Source: AV80 sp035536995 (GTDB taxonomy: Bacteria; Verrucomicrobiota; Verrucomicrobiia; Chthoniobacterales; UBA10450). From it: DNA of 64,000 nucleotides. The translations under genes and the position numbers were made by a program. A model generated the notes under the pieces. The model saw only the letters and a list, made by a program, of their open reading frames with translations, was not told the DNA's origin and made no database searches. Below are positions 42,566-51,186 of this stretch, in pieces. How positions within the stretch are numbered: position 1 is the stretch's first letter; every line of letters begins with the position of its first letter. The stretch spans positions 62,001 through 126,000 of the forward strand of contig DATLNB010000023.1 in the NCBI GenBank assembly GCA_035536995.1, read 5' to 3'.

Positions 42566-44305
42566 CTAAACCTCGCGGCTCGCGCTGCGCGCCAGGCAGG
42601 CCGACCGCCCCGAACCAACATTCGTCCAAAGCCGGGGTCCTGCTCGCTTGCCGATCCGTGCGAACCCGACAGAGAGAAGGGCGAGGGTGGCGCCGACCCA
42701 CGTGGCGGGCTCGGGGACGGCGGTGATTGGAACTAATTCGTAGTAGCCGTTGTAATCGACAATCAGGCCGCCGGTGGCGAAGTTTGTGCCGGCGTCGTTG
42801 GTGAACTGGACGAGGCGCAGATCGTTGGCCGTCAGGTTAGGATTGATGGCGAAGAGGAGGTGGTCGAGCCCGTTGGCGCCGGCCGGGCCCGTCCAGTGGG
42901 TGATATTCGCGACCGTGCCGGAGACGAAGCTCAAGCTTTGGAAGACCAGGGCGCTTCCGCCGTTCGCCGCCGTGAAATCGATTGTTGTGTTCGCCCGCAA
43001 CGAGAGCGCGCCGATCCCGACCACGCCGCCGACGCCTCCCGGTCCAGTAGGCGCGGTGCCTTCACTGAGTCCGCCGGTGTTGAGAGTGCCGCCGGTCCCG
43101 GCAATTGTGCTTTGGCCCAGAACGAGCGTGGACGAGTTATTGATGCGATCGCGGACAACACTGCTGCCGCTAAGCAGAAGGGTGCTGTTTCGAGTGACAC
43201 TAATGGCTGTGGTGCCGCCAATCCTGCCGTTGGTTGCGCTTCCGTCGTTGTTTAGTTCGAGGGTACCGCTCGTCACGCTCGTGGTGCCGGTATACGTGTT
43301 GCCGGCCGTGAATTGCACGACGCCACCGCGGACAGCGGTGCCCAGGCCGATGCTTACGTTGCGCGAGACGTTACCGACTTCAGTGCCATCGCGAACAACG
43401 CCGCTGACTTTTAATGTTCCGCCGGTCGATTGCGAGATCGTCAGGCCGCCATTCACCTCAATACCGCCGCTGAGGGTCGACGTGCCGGAAGTAAACGTGC
43501 CATCGATGAGACGCCCACCGAAGCCGCGGGAGGTGCCATTATCGGCCTTACTTGTCGTGATCGGGTTCGCCATGTTGAGACCACTATTTTCGATGAAGAG
43601 ATTCGCCGTCGTGTCCGCATAAGCAGCCTGCGAGCTGCCGAGGAATATGGCGCTCGTATTGTTACCGATTGTTCCTCCGGTGAAGAGCCGGCCGGAATCG
43701 ATGTAGGTCGCGCCGGTGTAGGTCTGGGCCGATTGAAACAGAACGGTGCTGAATTCCCGGATCCGGAAGCCGCCCGAGCCGCTGATTACAGTTCCGGCGG
43801 CGAACGTCAGCAGCTTATTATTGTCTCCGTAAACGTTCACAGTGTTGCCGTTGTTAAGGATGTTTGGCCCTGCGCCGGTGAGGGCGATCGTCAGGTTACC
43901 GGTCGGGACGCGGAACTCGCTGGTGCTCGTGAGCGAGAGCGACGAGAGGCTGACGGTTTGGGTCGTGGTGCTGTTGTTCTCGATTCGGCCATAAAGATTG
44001 ATTCCTGATCCGCCCACGTTGAATGCGCCGGCGCCCGCATCGAAGATGATGCTGCCGAGATCGCTGCCGGCGGTGAACGTGTTCGAGGGCGTGAGCCGCA
44101 GAGGTCCCGCGAAGTAGAGATCGGTCGTGCTGCCAGAGGCCGGTGCCAAGTCGCCGCTCCAGTTTTCGGGCGTATCGAATCGATCGTCGGCGCCGCCGCC
44201 ATCCCAGGTGACGGAAAGCGCGAACGCCTGGGGGCCGATCAGGAAGAAGTGGCTCGCGAGGGCGGCGAGCAACAGGCGTGTGGGGGAGAGACGGGTGGCG
44301 CGCAC
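42566..44305 (-). CDS. PEP-CTERM protein with autotransporter-type beta-strand repeats
   Basis: A secreted protein of 579 aa if translation starts at GTG 44305, which gives the signal peptide 'LLLAALASHFFLIGPQAFA'. An ATG at 44389 in the same frame would add 28 residues in front of it. The mature part is Gly/Thr/Ser/Asn-rich with repeated units like 'TYTGATYIDSGRLFTGGTIGNN' and 'TYTGTTSVTSGTLELNNDGS', the autotransporter-associated beta-strand repeat (PATR). The C-terminus has 'VPEPATWVGATLALLSVGFARIGKRAG', a PEP-CTERM sorting signal for exosortase. Unusually, 22 more residues follow the basic end of the signal. It is probably a surface or matrix protein. Confidence 0.85.
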   Translation of the reverse strand: MRATRLSPTRLLLAALASHFFLIGPQAFALSVTWDGGGADDRFDTPENWSGDLAPASGSTTDLYFAGPLRLTPSNTFTAGSDLGSIIFDAGAGAFNVGGSGINLYGRIENNSTTTQTVSLSSLSLTSTSEFRVPTGNLTIALTGAGPNILNNGNTVNVYGDNNKLLTFAAGTVISGSGGFRIREFSTVLFQSAQTYTGATYIDSGRLFTGGTIGNNTSAIFLGSSQAAYADTTANLFIENSGLNMANPITTSKADNGTSRGFGGRLIDGTFTSGTSTLSGGIEVNGGLTISQSTGGTLKVSGVVRDGTEVGNVSRNVSIGLGTAVRGGVVQFTAGNTYTGTTSVTSGTLELNNDGSATNGRIGGTTAISVTRNSTLLLSGSSVVRDRINNSSTLVLGQSTIAGTGGTLNTGGLSEGTAPTGPGGVGGVVGIGALSLRANTTIDFTAANGGSALVFQSLSFVSGTVANITHWTGPAGANGLDHLLFAINPNLTANDLRLVQFTNDAGTNFATGGLIVDYNGYYELVPITAVPEPATWVGATLALLSVGFARIGKRAGPRLWTNVGSGRSACLARSASREV

Positions 44306-44444
44306 GTGAGGATGGAGTTGGAGAAAGCCCGTCTTGAAACTGCATCTGCGTAAATAGCAGTCGATATGCCAGCATAGGGGAGCGCCCATCGAGCGATGGG
44401 GCGATTAAGAGAGCACCGCACGTGTTTCCGGTGTATGGGTGAAG

Positions 44445-44873
44445 ATGTCAGATCCGAGAAACGTAGCGCACGACAAGAAGGTAAAGCAGGAAAAGTCTCA
44501 CCAGGAGAAGGCGCCCGGAAGCGGGACCAAGGCGAAGAAGAAGCGCGCGCCAAAGGACGAGGCAGCGAAGGGGGCAGGCGACGAAAATAAACAGCCTGCT
44601 GCGCCCGAGACAGCGCCAGTCGATCAGGCTCCGGGTGACTACGAGAAATCGCAGACCGTTCTCTCGAAGCTGAAAGAGATGGAGTTCCATTCACGGGCGA
44701 ACATCGAAACGCTCGCGCAATTGACCCTGACGATTGACGACGAGCTCAAGCAAAAGGAGTTCTCGGATCCACTGGGTGCGCTGTATTCAGCCCAAACTGC
44801 GTTCCAAACACAGGCCGCCGCCTTGGTGGAAAGCTACGGCGCGAAGTGTGAAAGCCTGAAGGGATCGGTTTAA
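44445..44873 (+). CDS. hypothetical protein with Lys/Ala/Pro-rich N-terminus
   Basis: A 142-aa protein that I do not recognise. Residues 1-65 are Lys/Ala/Pro/Glu-rich and probably disordered. Residues 66-142 are helical ('TVLSKLKEMEFHSRANIETLAQLTLTIDDEL' in part) and could form a small coiled-coil bundle. A GTG six bases upstream (44439) is an alternative start. It is divergent from the PEP-CTERM gene and precedes the UV endonuclease gene by 86 bp. Confidence 0.55.
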   Translation: MSDPRNVAHDKKVKQEKSHQEKAPGSGTKAKKKRAPKDEAAKGAGDENKQPAAPETAPVDQAPGDYEKSQTVLSKLKEMEFHSRANIETLAQLTLTIDDELKQKEFSDPLGALYSAQTAFQTQAAALVESYGAKCESLKGSV

Positions 44874-44959
44874 CGCGCTGATAGCCGTCCGGGCTGCGAG
44901 AGGAATTTCTCTGGTTCGGATCCCGGACACGGAAGGAGAGTTCGCGTCCGTCGTAGCAA

Positions 44960-46036
44960 ATGCTGGTCGCGCCGCGTGACGGCGCATTGTCTATCGTGGT
45001 AAACCGAATGGAGACGACGAAGCAGGAGGGGACTGGCCCGGCTAGGCCATTGCGGCTCGGGTTTCCCGTAAAGGTCGTCGGGCGGGAAGGGTTAAAGAGT
45101 AACGACACGCGACGCTGGCAGAAGAACCCTCATCTGCGCACTTCGATCGAGTATCTTCACGCGATCTTTGCATATCTCGCGGCCGAGCAGATCGACATGT
45201 ACCGGATCTCGAGTGACATCGCGCCTTACCTGACCCATCCGGAGAAACCGGAATTCCGAAATCAGATCAAAGAAGCGCGGAAGGATCTGGAATCACTCGG
45301 AAAAGCGGCGCGAAAACAGAGTCTCAGGCTGTCCTTTCATCCGTCGCAATACATTATCTTGAATAGTCCGGCCGAACCGCTCACCTCACAGAGCGTCCAG
45401 GACATCGAGAGTCAGGCCGAGATTCTCGACCTGATGGAGCTCGGGCCGGAGGCGCGGATTGTCATTCACGTCGGTGGTGTTTATGACGATCGAACGGCTG
45501 CGCGCGATCGGTGGATGCGGACGTATGAGACACGCCTGTCGTCCTCTGCGCGCGCCCGACTTATTCTGGAGAACGATGACGTGTCGTTCAGCGCCTCGGA
45601 CGTGCTGGCGATCCATCGCCGCGTCGGCGTGCCGTTGGTATTCGATCACCAGCACTTCTGGTGTCTGAATCCGGATGGGCTCGAACTGCAGAGCACAGTA
45701 AAGAAGTTCCTCGGCACCTGGCCACGCGGAGTGCGGCCGAAGATTCACTTCTCGTCCCCGCGCACGGAAATGCGCGAGTGCATCGAGCGCGACCGCAAAA
45801 CGAAGCGGCGCCGAAGGGTGCTTAAAGCGCCACCGCTGGTGGGGCACGCGGATTTCGTCAATCCTTTCGAGTTCGCGACCTTCATGCGGGACACAGGCGG
45901 GCTGGAGTTTGATGTAATGCTCGAAGCGAAGATGAAAGATGTGGCGCTGCTCCGGTTACGGCGTGACCTGGCGCGATGCGCTCCGGATGTAGCAGAGCGG
46001 TTTGGGGTGAACGGAGCGGCAAAGGCTAAAGGCTAA
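44960..46036 (+). CDS. uvsE: UV DNA damage endonuclease (UvdE/UvsE)
   Basis: A 358-aa TIM-barrel endonuclease that nicks DNA 5' to UV photoproducts and some other lesions. Matches to the family include 'RLGFPVKVVG', 'MYRISSDIAPYLTHPE', 'LRLSFHPSQYIILNSP', 'RIVIHVGGVYDD', 'RLILENDDVSFS', 'PLVFDHQHFWCLN', 'KIHFSSPRTEM', 'GHADFVNPFEFATFM' and 'DVMLEAKMKD', which supply the His, Asp and Glu ligands of the metal cluster. An ATG at 45008 is an alternative start. The last residues (KAKG) and the stop codon are encoded by a 7-bp repeat array, so the original end has been replaced. Confidence 0.93.
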   Translation: MLVAPRDGALSIVVNRMETTKQEGTGPARPLRLGFPVKVVGREGLKSNDTRRWQKNPHLRTSIEYLHAIFAYLAAEQIDMYRISSDIAPYLTHPEKPEFRNQIKEARKDLESLGKAARKQSLRLSFHPSQYIILNSPAEPLTSQSVQDIESQAEILDLMELGPEARIVIHVGGVYDDRTAARDRWMRTYETRLSSSARARLILENDDVSFSASDVLAIHRRVGVPLVFDHQHFWCLNPDGLELQSTVKKFLGTWPRGVRPKIHFSSPRTEMRECIERDRKTKRRRRVLKAPPLVGHADFVNPFEFATFMRDTGGLEFDVMLEAKMKDVALLRLRRDLARCAPDVAERFGVNGAAKAKG

Positions 46037-46053
46037 AGGCTAAAGGCTGAAGC
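46020..46053. repeat. 7-bp repeat array (TAAAGGC)n containing the uvsE stop codon
   Basis: CAAAGGC, TAAAGGC three times, then TGAAGC. The second TAAAGGC (46034-46040) supplies the TAA stop of the UV endonuclease gene. CTTTAGC units in the array at 33772-33799 are of the same type on the other strand. Confidence 0.9.
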
Positions 46054-46088
46054 AACCCGCTCTTACGAACAGGTAGAGACTGACGTAA

Positions 46089-46111
46089 AGCCGGGATCAG
46101 CGATCCCGGCT
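46089..46111. repeat. palindromic element, family A, third copy
   Basis: A 23-bp palindrome with arms AGCCGGGATC and GATCCCGGCT around AGC, followed by ACA as in the copy at 15477. It lies between uvsE and the next gene. Confidence 0.8.
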
Positions 46112-46152
46112 ACAATGTTGACCTGCGCTCGGACTTTCGTCAGAACACGGCG

Positions 46153-46872
46153 GTGAACTTCGATACGGTCACGGCCATTCTCGCGGTCGCTGGTTCGCTG
46201 TTGTTGGTAGTGACGAGCCTGCTCAACTTCTCGGTTTTCCTGCGCCAGTTGCGGGCGGGGCGGGAGCAGGTGGAAACCGCGCGTCGCATGCTCGAAGCCG
46301 CGCAGCAAGGGCCGGAGATCCAGCTGGTGCAACGCGCAATGATGGAGACGTCGGATCATCTCCGGGTCCTGGTTGAGAAGCCGTATCTGCGTCCATACTT
46401 CTACGAAAATAAGGCCTGGCAGGATGGCGACCAGGCGACCCTCGACGAGGTCAAAGCCATGGCAGAGCTGCTCTTGGATAATCTTGCGTCCGCGATCATC
46501 CACTCGGCGGCATTTCCGCAGTATCCGATCCGCGGGGTGGAACAGAACATCCGGTTTCATCTCCACCAAAGCCAGGTGCTCTGTGATTACCTGATGGAAG
46601 CATTCGACCGGTTTCCGATGGCGGGTCTCGCGCTTCTTTCTCTAAAGAACAACAACAACGCAGCTGAAACCGCCGCCGATTTGCGCCGGTTGATCGCGGC
46701 CGCGGGGACTGACGAAGCGGAGCGCGCACGGCGTGAACGTCTTCTTAATCATCTGCAAACGACTGACAACACAGAGCCTCTCGCGCTCGCCAAGTACAGT
46801 TTCGACCGGGTCCGCGACCTTTCCGTCGCGACCTGCGGCGGGGCGAAAGTGGTTGAGGGCCGCGTCACATGA
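46153..46872 (+). CDS. hypothetical membrane-anchored protein
   Basis: A 239-aa protein starting with GTG. One N-terminal membrane helix (about residues 6-30, 'VTAILAVAGSLLLVVTSLLNFSVFL') is followed by a helical cytoplasmic domain of about 200 residues with 'RPYFYENKAW' and 'AMAELLLDNLASAIIHSAAFP'. This architecture resembles small membrane-tethered proteins of unknown role in many phyla. I recognise no catalytic motif. The stop overlaps the start of trmO by 4 bp (46869-46872), so they are probably co-translated. Confidence 0.6.
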   Translation: MNFDTVTAILAVAGSLLLVVTSLLNFSVFLRQLRAGREQVETARRMLEAAQQGPEIQLVQRAMMETSDHLRVLVEKPYLRPYFYENKAWQDGDQATLDEVKAMAELLLDNLASAIIHSAAFPQYPIRGVEQNIRFHLHQSQVLCDYLMEAFDRFPMAGLALLSLKNNNNAAETAADLRRLIAAAGTDEAERARRERLLNHLQTTDNTEPLALAKYSFDRVRDLSVATCGGAKVVEGRVT

Positions 46873-47276
46873 ATTCGTTCCTGCTCGAGCCGGTTGGCTT
46901 CATTCGATCGACAGTCAAAGGGCGGGAAGACGCACCGCGGCAGGGGCCGGAAGGTGCACCGGACGCCTGGCTCGAGATCGAGCCGCGATTTGCAGAGGCG
47001 TTGTTGGGATTGGAAGTGGGTCACGAGCTTATCGTCATCACGTGGTTCCACGAGGCCAAGCGCGATGTGCTGACAGGCCATCCGCGCAGTGATCCGACTC
47101 GGCCAATGACGGGTGTTTTTTATACACGGTCGCCGGCACGACCTAACCCGCTCGGGCTGCATCCTGTCACCGTACGCGAGATTAGCGGGACCCGACTCAG
47201 GATCGGACCGATCGAAGCATTCGACGGCACGCCGGTGGTCGATATCAAGTCGGCATCGACCCGGGCTGACGAATAG
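46869..47276 (+). CDS. trmO: tRNA m6t6A37 methyltransferase TrmO (TsaA/YaeB family)
   Basis: A 135-aa SAM-dependent enzyme that N6-methylates threonylcarbamoyl-adenosine 37 in tRNA. Family signatures are 'PVGFIRSTVKGREDAPRQG', 'LIVITWFHEAKRD', 'GVFYTRSPARPNPLGLHPV' and 'DGTPVVDIKS'. It is the short form that lacks the C-terminal domain of E. coli TrmO (235 aa). The ATG overlaps the stop of the upstream membrane-protein gene. Confidence 0.9.
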   Translation: MNSFLLEPVGFIRSTVKGREDAPRQGPEGAPDAWLEIEPRFAEALLGLEVGHELIVITWFHEAKRDVLTGHPRSDPTRPMTGVFYTRSPARPNPLGLHPVTVREISGTRLRIGPIEAFDGTPVVDIKSASTRADE

Positions 47277-47377
47277 GCTGGGTCTCGCGCCCGTCGTCCA
47301 TAACGCCCTACAGGTGGCGCGCGAAGGGTGAGATTGAGTTAGGATTCTCGCGGCATCAGGCGACAGTAGGCGTTCTT

Positions 47378-48700
47378 ATGCCGTTTCGTTCGCTGCAGCT
47401 CGCTCCGCAAATTCTAAAGGCCATCCAGGAGGCCGGCTATACGGAGCCGACACCGATCCAGCTCGCCGCTGTTCCGGAGGCCCTGGCCGGGCACGACGTG
47501 ATCGGAATTGCTCAGACCGGTACAGGAAAAACGGCGGCATTCGTGTGGCCGATCCTGACCAGGTTAATGTCGGGAACGAGGCAGGAGGGACGCCGCGCGA
47601 TACGTGCGTTGATTGTCGCGCCTACGAGGGAACTCGTCGTTCAGATCGAGGAGAATGTCCGCAGCTACGCGCGACATCTTTCCCTCCGGATGGCCACCAT
47701 TTTCGGTGGAGTGAGCGAGCGTCCACAGATCGAAGCGCTCCGTTCCGGGGTTGATCTGGTTGTAGCGACACCGGGCCGGCTCATCGACTTGATGGGGCAA
47801 CGGCAAACGAACTTCTCGGGCATCGAGTTTCTCGTGCTAGATGAGGCAGATCGCATGCTCGACATGGGTTTTCTGCCGCAGATCCGCCAGATTGTAAAAG
47901 CGTTGCCCAGAAATCGTCAGACCCTGATGTTCTCGGCATCGTTTTCGCGCGAGATCGAGAAACTGACCCAGGAATTTCAGAAATCACCGCGGACGATTGA
48001 AATCGGACGGCGCGCGAATCCGGCGGAAACGGTTACGCAATTCGTATACGAGGTGCGTCCGCACCTGAAAGCACCTCTTCTGCTCCATCTCCTCGGCGAT
48101 CCGCAGTTCGATACGGTCCTTGTCTTCACCCGAACCAAGCGCGGAGCCGATCGAATTGCGCACAAGCTCGAGGCGGCTGGAATAAAAGCCGGCACCATTC
48201 ATTCGAACCGTTCGCAAAACCAGCGGCTGCGCGCCTTGAAGGATTTTAAAACGGGCGCAGTGCGGGTTCTTGTCGCCACCGATGTCGCCGCGCGCGGGAT
48301 CGACGTCGATGGGATTTCGCACGTGGTGAATTACGACTTTCCAATGCACGAGGAAGATTACGTCCACCGGATTGGGCGAACCGGGCGGGCCCACGCGGTG
48401 GGCGATGCAATCAGTTTTATCACGCCGGAGGACCAGGCGCAGTTGCGGTCGCTGGAGCGCTTCATCGGGCGCGGCATTGTTCGGAAGAAAGCCGAGGGGT
48501 TCGACTACAACGCGGCGGCTCCGGAAGGAGACCACCGTCGCCGTGGAGAGCCGCGGGCCGTCCGGCCTCAAAGGGTTGAACCTCGCCTGCCCGGAAATTC
48601 CCCACGAGGGAGCGGTGAAGCGACGCAAGGCCGAGGGCCGCGTAGTTTCTCATCCGCAAACGAACGACCGCGGCGAAGGTCGTATCGGCGGCACAGGTGA
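47378..48700 (+). CDS. rhlE: DEAD-box RNA helicase, RhlE type
   Basis: A 440-aa RNA helicase with all main motifs: Q motif 'GYTEPTPIQ', I 'AQTGTGKT', Ia 'PTRELVVQ', Ib 'TPGR', II 'DEAD', III 'SAS' (normally SAT), IV 'VLVFTRTKRGAD', V 'ATDVAARGIDVDG' and VI 'HRIGRTGRA'. A basic Arg-rich tail from about residue 370 should bind RNA, as in RhlE proteins involved in ribosome assembly and RNA decay. The Thr-to-Ser change in motif III is conservative. It is a single-gene unit, about 100 bp after trmO. Confidence 0.95.
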   Translation: MPFRSLQLAPQILKAIQEAGYTEPTPIQLAAVPEALAGHDVIGIAQTGTGKTAAFVWPILTRLMSGTRQEGRRAIRALIVAPTRELVVQIEENVRSYARHLSLRMATIFGGVSERPQIEALRSGVDLVVATPGRLIDLMGQRQTNFSGIEFLVLDEADRMLDMGFLPQIRQIVKALPRNRQTLMFSASFSREIEKLTQEFQKSPRTIEIGRRANPAETVTQFVYEVRPHLKAPLLLHLLGDPQFDTVLVFTRTKRGADRIAHKLEAAGIKAGTIHSNRSQNQRLRALKDFKTGAVRVLVATDVAARGIDVDGISHVVNYDFPMHEEDYVHRIGRTGRAHAVGDAISFITPEDQAQLRSLERFIGRGIVRKKAEGFDYNAAAPEGDHRRRGEPRAVRPQRVEPRLPGNSPRGSGEATQGRGPRSFSSANERPRRRSYRRHR

Positions 48701-48712
48701 GTTAAGGGCGAC

Positions 48713-49459
48713 TCATTTGAGCAGCGCCGCGACCGCGGTTTGCAAATCGAGTGCGTTACGGGTCGCTGCCCCGAGAGTAGTGTTATCGAAGACGCACCAG
48801 ACGGCTCGGTCGCTGGATTCTCGCCGCACGTCTTTCGCGAGACGACTGATGTATTCGTCTGAATAGGCGGAGTAATACATCTTGGGTGATCCGTGCAGGC
48901 GGAAATAGCTGAGATGACGGCTCCCGCCTGCAACTGCTGCGGCGGGGACGCGCGCAGGATCGGCGGCGACGCGCGCGACCTTGAACTCGCGGAGAAGCGC
49001 ATCGGCGTCAGGGGCGAACCAGCTTTCATGACGCGGCTCACAGGCGATCGGAACGGCCGCGGTGTTGGTCAAGTTGTTGAAGAAGGTCCCGGCGACCTTC
49101 GCATCAAAGGCAAGGCTCGGGGGCAACTGGACCAGGACGCAGCCAAGCTTTGCCTCGAGAATGGCGATCTCGTCGACGAATGCCGCGAGCACCTCTTTGC
49201 TGACGTTGAGACGGGCAGTGTGAGTGATCGCCTTGGACATCTTGACCGAAAATCGAAAACCGGCCGGAACCGCATCGCGCCATCGCTCCCAGATGGCGGG
49301 TTTGTGGGACCGATGAAAGGATGAGTTGATCTCGACTCCGGCAAAGTGTGCTGCGTAGCGCTCGAGGTGACTTCCAGCGGGGGGAAAGTGACTCTGCTCT
49401 GCGCGTGGGAGACTCCAGCCAGCGGTGCCGATCACAACGGGATGGTTTTGGCGATTCAT
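48713..49459 (-). CDS. DUF72-family protein
   Basis: A 248-aa TIM-barrel-like protein of the DUF72 (YecE) family: 'VVIGTAGWSLP' at the start, 'YAAHFAGVEINSSFHRSHK', 'GFRFSVKMSKAITH', 'VLVQLPPSLAF' and the C-terminal 'WCVFDNTTLGAATRNAL'. The fold is related to UV endonuclease and xylose isomerase-type barrels; the biochemical role is unknown. The ATG at 49459 is chosen; an upstream alternative adds seven residues. It converges with rhlE, 12 bp apart. Confidence 0.9.
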   Translation of the reverse strand: MNRQNHPVVIGTAGWSLPRAEQSHFPPAGSHLERYAAHFAGVEINSSFHRSHKPAIWERWRDAVPAGFRFSVKMSKAITHTARLNVSKEVLAAFVDEIAILEAKLGCVLVQLPPSLAFDAKVAGTFFNNLTNTAAVPIACEPRHESWFAPDADALLREFKVARVAADPARVPAAAVAGGSRHLSYFRLHGSPKMYYSAYSDEYISRLAKDVRRESSDRAVWCVFDNTTLGAATRNALDLQTAVAALLK

Positions 49460-49540
49460 GGATGGTGCGCGGTCCCGCAATTCACGCGCATAGACGCGTT
49501 GGGTGCGACGTAACAGGTAACTCTTCCCGTAATTCGCCGC

Positions 49541-50410
49541 TCAATCGCGCGTCGGGTTCTTTTGCCGCGCAAGCTTCTCCCGGAAATCTTTTTCGCTGTC
49601 GCGCAGATAGTTCTTGTAGCCCTCAGGGTCGACGAAGGCTGTAGTCTCGCCGCGAAGCAATCGCTCGTGTTTCTCGACGAGATGAAAAAAATTGCCGTGG
49701 GACGCGAGAAAGATGTCGCACGGCAAACGGTTGAGGGTGGCGAACGACTTTTCGAAGTCGGCCAGAATACCGGGATAACTTTCCTGGCCGACGAACTGGT
49801 AATCAAGTGAGCTCTGGCTGCCGACGAAGACGACATCATAACTCTTGTCGCCATCGCGAATTTTCGTGGTCCAGGTGGTGGTGCCCTTGGTGTGGCCGGG
49901 GGTCAGATACGGGACCATGATTTGATCGGCGAGCTGAATCGGTTCGGCGTCGCGGATGACTTTATCGGGAACGACGGGCGGAAAGGCTAGGCGATCCCCA
50001 AAGCGAAAATCACCGTGGCCCCCGTTGCGGAGCAGCTCGGCATCGCCTTCGCTGGCGAGGAATTTGGCGCCGGTCAGTTTCTTGAGCTCCGCCAGGCCAG
50101 AGGCGTGATCGTAATGAGCATGGCTGTTAATCAGGAACTTCACGTCCGTTAACTTGAACCCGAGCTGTTGGATGTTACGGGCAATCAGGGGCGCGGTCTC
50201 AACAAAACCGCCGTCCAGCAGGAAATGGCCTTCCGGAGTCGTGATGAGGTACGAGGTGATTTCAACGGCGCCGACATAGTAGAGATTGCCGGCGATCCGA
50301 AACGGCGTGATCGGCTGGTTCCATTTGCGATCCCGTTCATCGGCCTGTGCGCATAGCTGGTTCAGGGCGACGAAAAGGAACGCAGTTACGGCGAGCCCGA
50401 ATTTGATCAC
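49541..50410 (-). CDS. subclass B3 metallo-beta-lactamase-like hydrolase
   Basis: A 289-aa secreted protein (GTG start; signal peptide to about residue 22, ending 'LCAQA'). The mature N-terminus 'WNQPITPFRIAGNLYYVG' is typical of B3 enzymes such as L1, FEZ-1 and BJP-1. Zinc ligands are His97, His99, Asp101 and His102 ('NSHAHYDH'), His173 ('TPGHTKG') and His238 ('ASHGNFF'), the complete B3 set. It should hydrolyse beta-lactams in the periplasm, though some chromosomal B3 relatives have weak activity. No regulator or mobile element is near, so it looks like an intrinsic gene. Confidence 0.88.
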   Translation of the reverse strand: MIKFGLAVTAFLFVALNQLCAQADERDRKWNQPITPFRIAGNLYYVGAVEITSYLITTPEGHFLLDGGFVETAPLIARNIQQLGFKLTDVKFLINSHAHYDHASGLAELKKLTGAKFLASEGDAELLRNGGHGDFRFGDRLAFPPVVPDKVIRDAEPIQLADQIMVPYLTPGHTKGTTTWTTKIRDGDKSYDVVFVGSQSSLDYQFVGQESYPGILADFEKSFATLNRLPCDIFLASHGNFFHLVEKHERLLRGETTAFVDPEGYKNYLRDSEKDFREKLARQKNPTRD

Positions 50411-50489
50411 GGAGCACTGGTAACGCCCTCGTCTCTTGATGACAAACGATGTCAGAGAACTGCGCTGGGACGAGCGCAGGGTCCGCTGC

Positions 50490-50909
50490 TTATTCGCCGA
50501 TGATCTTGACCAGCACGCGTTTCTTGCGGCGGCCGTCGAATTCGCCGTAGAAGATCTGTTCCCAAGGGCCCAGATCCAGTTTGCCGTGGGTGATCGCGAC
50601 GACGACTTCGCGGCCCATTATCTGGCGCTTGAGATGAGCATCGGCGTTATCTTCGCCGGTCCGGTTGTGGCGGTAGGCGGCAGTCGGCGCGTGCGGCGCC
50701 AGTTTTTCGAGCCAGACCTCGTAATCGTGGTGCAGACCAGACTCATCGTCGTTGATGAAAACCGACGCGGTGATGTGCATGGCGTTGACAAGGCAAAGGC
50801 CCTCCGAGACGGCGCTGCGCGTGACCAGGTCCTCGATCGTCGGGGTGATGTTGATGAACCCGCGGCGCCCCGGGACTTCGAACCAGAGATGTTCGGTGAG
50901 CGACTTCAA
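50490..50909 (-). CDS. YjbQ family protein (UPF0047), probable TTG start
   Basis: A protein of 139 aa if translation starts at TTG 50909, matching the usual family length. It shows 'FINITPTIEDLV', 'GLCLVNAMHITASVFINDDE', 'HHDYEVWLEKLAP' and 'REVVVAITHGKLDLGPWEQIFYGEFDG' in parts, with the conserved His and Glu residues. E. coli YjbQ has weak thiamine-phosphate synthase activity, but the true role is unknown. The frame is open to 51008, but the upstream part is low-complexity and includes repeat-like DNA. Confidence 0.85.
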   Translation of the reverse strand: MKSLTEHLWFEVPGRRGFINITPTIEDLVTRSAVSEGLCLVNAMHITASVFINDDESGLHHDYEVWLEKLAPHAPTAAYRHNRTGEDNADAHLKRQIMGREVVVAITHGKLDLGPWEQIFYGEFDGRRKKRVLVKIIGE

Positions 50910-51186
50910 TGAGGAAGAAGTTGAATCAGGAAAGGAGGAAAGCAGGAAGGAAATTGGTGGCGTTCGTGTCGTTTGTGGGTGCTTGAATGCGCGCAGCGGA
51001 AAGTTCACGGCACGCTGGCGAACCTTTTAGCTTCGCGGACAAGTGCGTTCCCAAAGCTGGAGGCCGCCGCGGCGGGCAGGCTTTGGGAACGAGGTATCAT
51101 TTGAATCAGGAATCCAGGAAACCAGGAGGAAAATCGGACAAGACCCGCGAAAGCGGGGCTTGGCATTTCGTTAGGTGTCTGGTGGG
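50910..51186. repeat. divergent gap with family B palindrome and 8-bp-type repeats
   Basis: The gap holds a family B element at 51045-51094 (arms GCGTTCCCAAAGC and GCTTTGGGAAC, then GAGG), and two short purine-rich tracts that both contain TTGAATCAGGAA: about 50921-50956 and 51101-51135, with units resembling AAGCAGGA and CAGGAAAC. Confidence 0.7.
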
